From contig NZ_RXLO01000010.1 in the NCBI RefSeq assembly GCF_003958645.1, forward strand, positions 62,001-126,000: DNA of 64,000 nucleotides. Direction: 5' to 3'. This stretch comes from Chitinophaga rhizosphaerae. Its GTDB lineage: Bacteria > Bacteroidota > Bacteroidia > Chitinophagales > Chitinophagaceae. Position 1 is the stretch's first letter. Each line of letters starts with the position of its first letter. A program made the position numbers and the translations under genes. Below the pieces are notes generated by a model. The model worked only from the letters and a program-made list of their open reading frames with translations. It did no database searches and was not told the DNA's origin. Shown in pieces: positions 51,926 to 59,602 of this stretch.

Positions 51926-52648
51926 ATGGAAAATATTATCACACAGTTATTTATCAAGTTTGGATTTGTTACCTTAGAAACCGATTCACGAATCAAGTTT
52001 TTTACCAACTCGAACTCAGACCGTTCAGAATACTATTTGGTGCTTTTTATTAAAAAAGCAGACTTATCGACCATAGACGTGAATTTGACGGAAGTTCTCA
52101 CTCTGTTTGAATCAAAAAAAGCCCTAGCAACTGACGTCGAAAAAAACACTTCATTGATAATTTGTGTTGAGTTTGAGAATTATGCAGAAGACTGCGTGAG
52201 GTACAAAAACCGTTTACTGCAATTAGAAGAAGATGAATTTTTCTATCGAAAGTACGTGATCCCCTATACTCCAAATGCTTTACTTGGTCTCAATAACCAA
52301 AATGATATTGTAACCTCTATTCACCAGATCATTTCCGATGAGGAAAGGTTTGATGCATTTAACACACAAATATTCGCTAATGAAATATATTTCTTGGCGA
52401 TGCAACTATCCATAAAGCTGCCTTTCTTTAACCTAAATGTAGCCCGCAGTGACGACTTCATCTCAATTTCAGAGCTGCTTTCGCAAAAAATATCCCAAGG
52501 TGAACAACAATTCCTAAGTAGTATTCTAAAGGCTCCCCAACTTGAACAAAACCAAAGGGATCAGCTATTACAAAAGGTTCTCGACCCTAACGACACGACC
52601 TTCGATACATTCATCAATTCACTTATAGACGATGCTCCAACTTTATAA
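51926..52648 (+). CDS. ABC-three-component system, middle component
   Basis: The 240-residue soluble protein lies immediately after the first component (no gap) and overlaps the ATPase gene by 17 bp, the position of the middle component in ABC-3C systems. It has a strand-rich first part (SEYYLVLFIKKADLSTIDVN) and a helical tail (QGEQQFLSSILKAPQLEQNQRDQLLQK). There is no catalytic motif; in this family the middle component is thought to link effector and ATPase. I assign it by position more than by motif. Confidence 0.7.
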   Translation: MENIITQLFIKFGFVTLETDSRIKFFTNSNSDRSEYYLVLFIKKADLSTIDVNLTEVLTLFESKKALATDVEKNTSLIICVEFENYAEDCVRYKNRLLQLEEDEFFYRKYVIPYTPNALLGLNNQNDIVTSIHQIISDEERFDAFNTQIFANEIYFLAMQLSIKLPFFNLNVARSDDFISISELLSQKISQGEQQFLSSILKAPQLEQNQRDQLLQKVLDPNDTTFDTFINSLIDDAPTL

Positions 52649-54980
52649 AATACACATACAGAACTTTAAGGGCGTCTACAATCCGGCAATTGTCCCATTA
52701 CACAATGATCGGCTGACTATTTTGAGTGGCCCAAATGGGTTTGGCAAAACAACCATCTTCGATGCTATTGAGTTATGTCTTTGTGGAAAGCTAGAACGGA
52801 CGATGACCAATAATGAGGTGACGATGAAAAACAGCAGCCATAGAAAACCTTTTTACCAGCACAAGGCCGGGGAGGATGTATTGCTTAAGGTCTGGCTGAA
52901 AGATGACAATCAAAATCACATCATAATCAAGCGGCTGGATAAACAAAGTAACGGTAAAATCGGGAATGCGAGAGCTTTTAGACCCGACGCCTGGGAAATA
53001 CTCAACACATATTACAGTAACAACGAAAGTGATTTTGAGCAAATCCCGTTGTACTCGACTCTCAGACAGATTGACCAGCAATTTATTGACAGGCTTTTCT
53101 TCCAACAGGAAAGTCTAAGTATGAGTAAATTATATCCTCTTTTCAACTATCTTCAGCAGGAAGACAACATTTACTTTTTGAGGAAAGACGAAAATAAAAA
53201 GAAAAATGAATTGTCTTTTCTGTTTCAAACCCAAAAAGAGGACAACGATCTCTCAAATTTAATAGGTAAACTTGAAGTGGTAACTGCGGTACGCGACATT
53301 TTAAAGTCGCGTATAGAAGAACTGGGTGAAGTTGCATCACAATACGACCCAATTGGGTATGATCGGCTATTTGATAATATAGCTATTCAATTTGATGAAA
53401 TCGAGCCTTTTCAAAACACACCTACTGATCAGTTAATTGGAGTAAATCGAGAACTACAACTAACTGTAAATCGGCTATTGTCGTTTGCTAGAACTTTTAG
53501 AGTTGAAGAATTTGAGAAACAGCGGTTAAAACTTCAACTACAGGCTGTGATTTCCAGTCAGCCAATACTGGAATCATTAATAGTCCAATCTCTAATTAGC
53601 CAAGAACGCCTCGCTGCTCTTCGCTCACAGGTTGACCTAAATGAGCGACTGAGTAAATATTTGGAGCGACTGAACGATTTCCATAGTGACGCAACACTAA
53701 ATTTAGCCTTGGGGCTAACTGATGAATTCAATGCATCACTTCACGCGCAGCTTACATCACGACAGCAGATTGTACAGCAGATGAACAAAATGACCGTGAT
53801 GCTCCGTGAACTAAACTCGGAACGCCAGGCAACAATTCAGCATTTTGAAAACATAAAGGGCCATGAAGTATTGCCCAATCATTGTCCGCTTTGTGATGCC
53901 GATTGGAAAAGCATAGAAAATCTACGTCTTGCTTTTGACCAAAAAACAACCCTACTTTCAAGTTTTAATCAAAGCCAACAGGAAATCCTCAACGGGATAG
54001 AAACTCTGCTAGAATCTGGATTTTTCAGTATTATACGTGCAGCAATCAACAATTTCTTGACTGCTCCAAGAAACTATATAGATCCAATCTTTTATACACG
54101 TGTATCTCAAAGAGCGGGCAATCTTGATGCAGTTCAACGATTTATGAATATCGCAGAAAGTCAAAGGATAGACTTTCAGTACTTACTTATTAACGAGCCT
54201 GTATCATCAGGAAAATTAGACGAAAACATCCTGCTACTAAAGTCTGTACTTGAAATTGCCAATAACGGTATAACAGTTGACGAGAGTAGCTTAATAGATT
54301 CGGAATTGTATAAACAATTTTATAGCCAGAATCCAGAACGGCTACTGATGCCCGAACGCATGGAAGCAAAATTGCGATACCTTGATCAGAAGTTCAATGA
54401 AACAAAGATTTTTTCGTTGAATATACTTAGAAGGCGACTTGAACGGGCCGAAAGCATAGTAACACAAGCTTCCACATTAAAGTCACAGTACGCGTCTGTG
54501 ATCAAAGAATATAAAAAGCGAATGATCGAAAAGATCAAAATACCTTTTTATGTTTATTCAGGAAAAATTCTACAACACTACCAGCAAGGCTATGGAATCT
54601 TTATGGACGTGAAGGAATCGACAAGCCGGGTAAGGTTCCTTACTAATGAGGACAGCGACCACGACATCATTCATCAGCTTAGCTCGGGACAATTGGCAGT
54701 CGTGTCGCTCGCATTCTGCTTGGCATTAAACAAGGTTTATGAAACACCCAACCATTTTAAATTCCTCGCAATAGACGATCCTGTTCAAACCCTAGATGAT
54801 CTAAATGTGCATTCATTTATTGAACTACTTAGACACGAATTCACTGATTACCACCTAATCATTTCTACTCACGAAGAACATATTGCTAATTACATGCTAT
54901 ATAAATTCAATAAATTCCACTTTAGCAGTGGCAAACTGAATGTGCAATCACTTTTCTACAATACTCAAATAGCACAGTAA
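52632..54980 (+). CDS. ABC-three-component system, Rad50/SMC-like ATPase
   Basis: The 782-residue ATPase has Walker A GPNGFGKT (33-40), a long coiled-coil middle with a zinc-hook-like CPLC (about 418-421), the ABC signature LSSGQLAVVS (about 683) and Walker B FLAIDDPVQTLDD (about 711). The layout is Rad50-like at smaller size. It would sense DNA or nucleoprotein structures and drive the effector. It is translationally coupled to the middle component. No immunity or transposase gene follows, and the next ORF is a short unknown protein. Confidence 0.85.
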   Translation: MLQLYKIHIQNFKGVYNPAIVPLHNDRLTILSGPNGFGKTTIFDAIELCLCGKLERTMTNNEVTMKNSSHRKPFYQHKAGEDVLLKVWLKDDNQNHIIIKRLDKQSNGKIGNARAFRPDAWEILNTYYSNNESDFEQIPLYSTLRQIDQQFIDRLFFQQESLSMSKLYPLFNYLQQEDNIYFLRKDENKKKNELSFLFQTQKEDNDLSNLIGKLEVVTAVRDILKSRIEELGEVASQYDPIGYDRLFDNIAIQFDEIEPFQNTPTDQLIGVNRELQLTVNRLLSFARTFRVEEFEKQRLKLQLQAVISSQPILESLIVQSLISQERLAALRSQVDLNERLSKYLERLNDFHSDATLNLALGLTDEFNASLHAQLTSRQQIVQQMNKMTVMLRELNSERQATIQHFENIKGHEVLPNHCPLCDADWKSIENLRLAFDQKTTLLSSFNQSQQEILNGIETLLESGFFSIIRAAINNFLTAPRNYIDPIFYTRVSQRAGNLDAVQRFMNIAESQRIDFQYLLINEPVSSGKLDENILLLKSVLEIANNGITVDESSLIDSELYKQFYSQNPERLLMPERMEAKLRYLDQKFNETKIFSLNILRRRLERAESIVTQASTLKSQYASVIKEYKKRMIEKIKIPFYVYSGKILQHYQQGYGIFMDVKESTSRVRFLTNEDSDHDIIHQLSSGQLAVVSLAFCLALNKVYETPNHFKFLAIDDPVQTLDDLNVHSFIELLRHEFTDYHLIISTHEEHIANYMLYKFNKFHFSSGKLNVQSLFYNTQIAQ

Positions 54981-55148
54981 ATCGAATTTGAAGAGTTGCG
55001 GATTCAAAGCAATTAAATATCAAATAGAATAGGAAATAGAATAGGCTTGAAGAATGAAAATTAATATAATTATTGATTTCAATATTTATTGTATTAATCC
55101 TATTCTGCTTCAACCCCTAAAGAGTATAAAATCTCCAACAACTTAAGT

Positions 55149-55421
55149 ATGGGTTCGAAGAATCCCTCGGGCTCGGTTGAAGTTGAAGCATGCCACGTTA
55201 CAGCAACCATCGTATCCTGTAGCCTTAGTAGCGACTTTTATGGCCCGGTCAAATGGAAGGCGGAGCGGAAAACTTGGGATATCTGCTGTCCCGAAGGGGC
55301 GATAAGCTACAGATTGTTCATCGAGTCCCTGGCTCCTTCCAACCAGGCTGAATTCTCCGCCGCACTTGTTGGCCTGGCTAAGTTCCGAAAAGCACGCCGT
55401 TTAGGTGGTGGGAAGCTTTGA
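55149..55421 (+). CDS. Hypothetical protein, 90 aa
   Basis: This small protein has three Cys (EACHVTATIVSCSL, WDICCPEG) and a basic tail (KFRKARRLGGGKL). No family is recognised. It is separated from the ABC-3C operon by 168 bp of AT-rich sequence holding distant repeats of AGAATAGG (55038-55045) and CCTATTCT (55099-55106). Confidence 0.5.
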   Translation: MGSKNPSGSVEVEACHVTATIVSCSLSSDFYGPVKWKAERKTWDICCPEGAISYRLFIESLAPSNQAEFSAALVGLAKFRKARRLGGGKL

Positions 55422-55854
55422 GATGAGTGATTATTAACTTAAATTATGTGAATGTCATTTAAAATAGTCAATATTATATCATCTGAGTTGGTTTATTTAC
55501 CCATTCAATGCTCACATTAACAGCACAGGTAATGGTTAATGGGGAAAATGAGCAGAAAATGGGCATTGGAGGGACAGTCGGTCTCTCCATTTTCTTTTAA
55601 TCGATTGTCCTTCACAAAGCCACGAAAATCCCGAAAATCGGGACGATAATTTTTTCACAGTTACGTTTATCCGCTTTGGCGACCACCTAAAATATCGCAT
55701 CGGCAAAATATGGTACTGTAATCCGCCATGGTACTCGCATGGTGGCTTTTTGCCTAGTTTACTAAAACGAAAAACCATTTCTTCTATTGGGTAGTTTCGC
55801 ATATGTGATCACACAATCAGCGTAAACTTCAATTTCTAATCCACACCCTTGAAA
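55422..55854. other. 433-bp gap before rteC
   Basis: It is AT-rich at the left and mixed at the right. A short imperfect hairpin (CCATGG...CATGGTGG, then CTTTTTG) near 55727-55757 could be a plus-strand terminator. The ORF at 55536-55802 on the minus strand has no recognisable features. The rteC promoter should lie here but no -7 box stood out. Confidence 0.45.
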
Positions 55855-56694
55855 ATGATTAACCAAACTGTCAATCAAATCCTCGAAACGCTCTTAACAG
55901 CACTTGACGCAATAGACATCACGCAGCAAGCCGAGCTACCTTCCATTATCCGGTGCGCAGAGTTAAGCCAGGCCGCCGTTAAAGACCTTCAATCTGCTTT
56001 AGATGGCTACACGTTCGCCGATCTATCGGAAGAAATCCATTTTTTCAAAAGCCAGCAGCCACAGTTGGAGGGGCGGTTGATTTATTACGTGCGGCTCAGC
56101 TCGATCATGCAGCTTGCTCCGGTTTCGGATATCGAAGAAAGGAGGTCTTTCTTTAAAAGTCACCTTGTATCGATCGAACAATTTTACCGGGAACATGCAG
56201 AATCGCATTTGTATTACAGAATGGAGTATACCCACCTGGATAAATATTATTTTTCCCGTGACGAGCATTTGGAAGAGCCTCGGTTCGATGGTGTAACTAT
56301 CGTGATGGATAACCGCTACCACACTAGGAAAAGTAACTTATTCGCGCACTTCTTTGCCATGGAACTGCTGTCGATGTATCTAAATACAATTCTTGAAGAT
56401 CTCAGCTGGGATCCGGCAAGGCGCCAGGAAGACAAATTAATTTGGACGGGTACCCAGGCGGAGGCCACCGAACTCTTGTATGCCCTCAACGAGGCAGGCG
56501 TCTTTAACCGCAAAAAGCAAGATATACGGAAAGTCGCCAGCCACTTCGAACGGAGTTTCGGCATAAAATTTTCTAATATTTATGCTACAAATGAAGACAA
56601 CCGTATGCGTAAAAAGGACCAATGTGCTTTTCTCAATCACCTCATCAAAGTGGCGGTTGCCAAATATGACTATGATGATGAGCATGCGCTTTGA
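55855..56694 (+). CDS. rteC: RteC-family regulator
   Basis: The protein of about 279 residues matches RteC, the regulator of excision and transfer of CTnDOT-type conjugative transposons: EEIHFFKSQQPQLEGRLIYY near the N-terminus and a helical DNA-binding C-terminal half. The start is taken at the ATG at 55855; the frame opens earlier with TTG. Its 3' end overlaps the convergent histidine-kinase gene by 50 bp. In CTnDOT, rteC is activated by the RteA/RteB two-component pair; here a LytTR-type pair is next door. Confidence 0.88.
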   Translation: MINQTVNQILETLLTALDAIDITQQAELPSIIRCAELSQAAVKDLQSALDGYTFADLSEEIHFFKSQQPQLEGRLIYYVRLSSIMQLAPVSDIEERRSFFKSHLVSIEQFYREHAESHLYYRMEYTHLDKYYFSRDEHLEEPRFDGVTIVMDNRYHTRKSNLFAHFFAMELLSMYLNTILEDLSWDPARRQEDKLIWTGTQAEATELLYALNEAGVFNRKKQDIRKVASHFERSFGIKFSNIYATNEDNRMRKKDQCAFLNHLIKVAVAKYDYDDEHAL

Positions 56695-58561
56695 TAACCT
56701 GAGGTGCTCCGGAATCTGTAGCGGCAATGACCAGTTCTACCAGGACTCCGGTCTTGCTGTCAGCTGATATATCCGTGATATGAATTGATGAGGCCGTGCC
56801 AGTTTGTCTGCTAAGGAGAACAAGGCGGTCACGCGTAATTTGAGTGGATAACGACTCCTTTTCGGGGTTTCCTTGCCGTGCCACTAGCCCAGGTCCGTTG
56901 TCCTCTATCCGGCACGAGATCGAGTGAGCCCCCCTGTCTATGCCAATTTTCACAAGGCCACCACCTCCAGATCTGCGTCGGACGCCATGGTTTATAGCAT
57001 TTTCGACGAATGGCTGAATGATCATGGGCGGGATACTTACTTCATCCTCTTCGTAGCCGTCATACACCTGGATTTGGTAGATGAAGTCACCGTCAAGGTT
57101 GACCTGTTGGAGATACAAATAAGCTTCCAGTGCTTCGATTTCGTCCACAAGGCGCACGCTGGGTCTGCGTGTCGTTACTAAAACAAGCCGAAGCAACTTC
57201 GAAAACCGCCCAAGATAGGCGATTGCCTTTTCTGTTAGGCCGTTGTGAATCAAGGTAATTACTTGTGCTAAAACATTAAAGATAAAGTGTGGCTCCATCT
57301 GCAGGCGCAGGATCTTTTGCTCCTGTTGGGCTTGGGCCAGGGCCTTAGCCATTCGCTGGCGTCGAAGCAAGAGCAGGGTAATTATGGTGCCCAGCAAAAG
57401 GAAGCCGGCAAGTGCGACGACAGTTATGGCTCGACGTTGGGCGGTGGCTTCGGCAGCTCGACGGGAAATCGCGAGGTTTTCGATTTGCTGATTTTTCAAT
57501 CTGATTTCGACTTGCTGGATCTTGACAGCGGCATTTGCACTGTCCCTTTGTTGATAGTAGCTGATAGCTTGACGTAAATAGTCAGCGGCCGCCTGATTTT
57601 TGCCTTCAGCAGACATCAGGTCGGCGCCCTGTTCGCTGTATTGTGCTGCGTCACCAAACATTTGCAACTTTTGGGCGAACAGCACTGCGGAGTCCAGGAA
57701 GGATTGCGCTTTCCGTTTATCGCCGTTTTGAAGCATAAGGGACGCCATGTTGCCATATGGGGTCGGTTCAAAAACGCCTATGGAGCGAAAATATGCAATG
57801 CCTTTTTCTTGCGCCTGGATGCCGGCACCTATATCCCCTCTACGTGAGAAGAAATCTGCAAGATTCGAATAATTTACACCCTTTCTAAATGGATCTAGCC
57901 CTGTGCTGTCTGTGATGATGTCCTTGAAAACCGCCAAGGCTGAATCAGACTTACCCGTCTGGTCAAGATATACCATAAGGTACGTTCTAAACGTTGAGCG
58001 GGCGATCGGAGCGCGAGCCATGGCCAGCCCTCGATCGATATACTGCCGTATGTTGGCCGTATCTCCCGCCTGCAGATACAGATTAACTAGTCGGTTGAGA
58101 ACATCCATCATCTGGTTTGGCCGGTATTTGTCGGAGTATTCGTATAGCTGTGGCGCTAGTATCATTGCGCTATCAACTCTGCTTTCCATTAAATAAATCT
58201 GATATTGTGCTAGCAGCTCAAAGGCATGGGCTGAATCTATGGGTTTTCGGCTGCGGTTTATCTCAGCAGCGAGTGCGTTGTAATACCTGGCGCTGTCGGT
58301 CTTTCCTGCTGTTGCGTAAAGAAACGCCTTGTAAGATAGGAAAAAGGACTTTTTTACTGGTTCAACTCGTTCCATCAGCACAAATGCGCTGTCCAGCATC
58401 TTCACCGCCGAGGGAATATCAAAGTCTTCCCCTAGACCTGACATTCTCTGCAAAAGGCTCGTATAGACTGAGTCATCCTTCACGCCGGCATACCTGTCCC
58501 CAGTATATTGGCCGCAGGCTGCCAGCAGCACCGACAAAATGCAAAAGGATAAAGCTTTCAT
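56645..58561 (-). CDS. LytS-type histidine kinase with TPR sensor
   Basis: The 638-residue kinase has a lipoprotein-like signal (VLLAACGQ), TPR-type helical repeats in the periplasmic part (about 30-340), a membrane helix (ITVVALAGFLLLGTIITLLLL, about 375-395), the phosphoacceptor segment EPHFIFNVLAQVITLIHNG and N/G boxes FVENAINHGVRR and IEDNGPGL. This is the usual Bacteroidota sensor-kinase layout paired with a LytTR regulator. It follows the regulator by 8 bp. The 50-bp 3' overlap with rteC means the two transcripts could interfere. Confidence 0.9.
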   Translation of the reverse strand: MKALSFCILSVLLAACGQYTGDRYAGVKDDSVYTSLLQRMSGLGEDFDIPSAVKMLDSAFVLMERVEPVKKSFFLSYKAFLYATAGKTDSARYYNALAAEINRSRKPIDSAHAFELLAQYQIYLMESRVDSAMILAPQLYEYSDKYRPNQMMDVLNRLVNLYLQAGDTANIRQYIDRGLAMARAPIARSTFRTYLMVYLDQTGKSDSALAVFKDIITDSTGLDPFRKGVNYSNLADFFSRRGDIGAGIQAQEKGIAYFRSIGVFEPTPYGNMASLMLQNGDKRKAQSFLDSAVLFAQKLQMFGDAAQYSEQGADLMSAEGKNQAAADYLRQAISYYQQRDSANAAVKIQQVEIRLKNQQIENLAISRRAAEATAQRRAITVVALAGFLLLGTIITLLLLRRQRMAKALAQAQQEQKILRLQMEPHFIFNVLAQVITLIHNGLTEKAIAYLGRFSKLLRLVLVTTRRPSVRLVDEIEALEAYLYLQQVNLDGDFIYQIQVYDGYEEDEVSIPPMIIQPFVENAINHGVRRRSGGGGLVKIGIDRGAHSISCRIEDNGPGLVARQGNPEKESLSTQITRDRLVLLSRQTGTASSIHITDISADSKTGVLVELVIAATDSGAPQVIKAHAHHHSHIWQPPL

Positions 58562-58569
58562 AGTATCGG

Positions 58570-59313
58570 CTATTTTGTATTTGTGAAGAGATAATTGAGT
58601 AGCCCATCTTTGCGCCTGGCAGCCACAGGTATCACTGCTCCATTGAATAGTACAAGTTCGTCGGGAGGTCGGAAGAAGTCAGCTTGCTGCAGATTAACCA
58701 GAAAAGAAGCATGAATACGGTAAAACATATCTGCCGGCATCAACTCTTCAAAGTCCTTAATAATTTTGGGTGTAAAAAAACTTCGGCTGTCCCTCATATA
58801 AAAGCGAGTACCATCGCCACTTTGCAAATAAGTGATTTCGCTGATGGGGAGTATTCTAACCACCCCCTCGCTTTTTATCGCCAAACGACCTATATCTCTT
58901 ACATTTCGTAATTGTCGAGTGGCCACTTCCAGTTGTTCTTTTTGGGGAATAGCGTAATCAAATTTTGCAAGAGCGACTTGCAAGTCCGACCGCTCAATGG
59001 GCTTGAGCAAATAGTCCAAAGCGCCTACTTTTATGGCTTTTATAGCATAGTCCTTGTAGGCTGTGGCAAAGATTAGTCCAAAACTGATGGGCTGTAATGA
59101 ATCCAGAATATCAAATGCATCGCCATCGCCAAGCTCTATGTCCATAATGACGAGATCCGGCGCTGCAGCTGGAATAATCAAGGTGGCTTCGGCAGTTGAA
59201 TGGGCGATAGCAACACAGCAATAGCCTGGCTCATTATCAATGAGGTCGCGTAGGTGCACAGCGAGGGCGCGTTGATCTTCCACGATCACAACTCGTATAG
59301 GCTTTCGGTGCAT
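58570..59313 (-). CDS. LytTR response regulator
   Basis: The protein of about 247 residues has a receiver domain (VVIVEDQRAL, phosphoacceptor Asp in LVIMDIELGDGDAFD, Lys in YLLKPIERSD) and a C-terminal LytTR DNA-binding domain (LAIKSEGVVRILPISEITYLQSGDGTRFYM). The start is set at MHRKPIRVV; an upstream ATG (59346) adds an untypical 11-residue tail. A -7 box TACGTTTG lies at 59467-59474, giving a leader of about 150 nt. Regulator and kinase form one unit. Confidence 0.9.
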   Translation of the reverse strand: MHRKPIRVVIVEDQRALAVHLRDLIDNEPGYCCVAIAHSTAEATLIIPAAAPDLVIMDIELGDGDAFDILDSLQPISFGLIFATAYKDYAIKAIKVGALDYLLKPIERSDLQVALAKFDYAIPQKEQLEVATRQLRNVRDIGRLAIKSEGVVRILPISEITYLQSGDGTRFYMRDSRSFFTPKIIKDFEELMPADMFYRIHASFLVNLQQADFFRPPDELVLFNGAVIPVAARRKDGLLNYLFTNTK

Positions 59314-59466
59314 GGGGACACTGTCTATAATAAAACGGAACAACAAGCATAGGCACGCAGTACTTTAGGGGATTCACCACGTTACAATAACTAAGAGCCG
59401 CTGTTAAAATGACTTCGGAATCGGGGAACACACACGGGCTTCCTACTTAGTACCAACTATCTTGCA

Positions 59467-59474
59467 CAAACGTA
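59467..59474 (-). promoter_or_regulatory. -7 box TACGTTTG upstream of the LytTR operon
   Basis: It matches TAnnTTTG perfectly on the minus strand, 154 bp before the ATG. There is no -33 TTTG at 20 bp, so its use is uncertain. Confidence 0.4.
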
Positions 59475-59602
59475 AATTATCAATAAAAATCTAATATAAT
59501 TGTCAAAAAAAAACGTGATGCGCGCTTGAGAAACCGATCTTGACTTACCCCTAAACATCTGATATTCAACCACACAAAAGCAAAAAATGGCTTACTATAC
59601 GT

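Noticed and set aside
55536..55802. 88-aa minus-strand ORF
   Set aside because: It has no recognisable features and lies in a gap that carries a short hairpin. Kept as non-coding.
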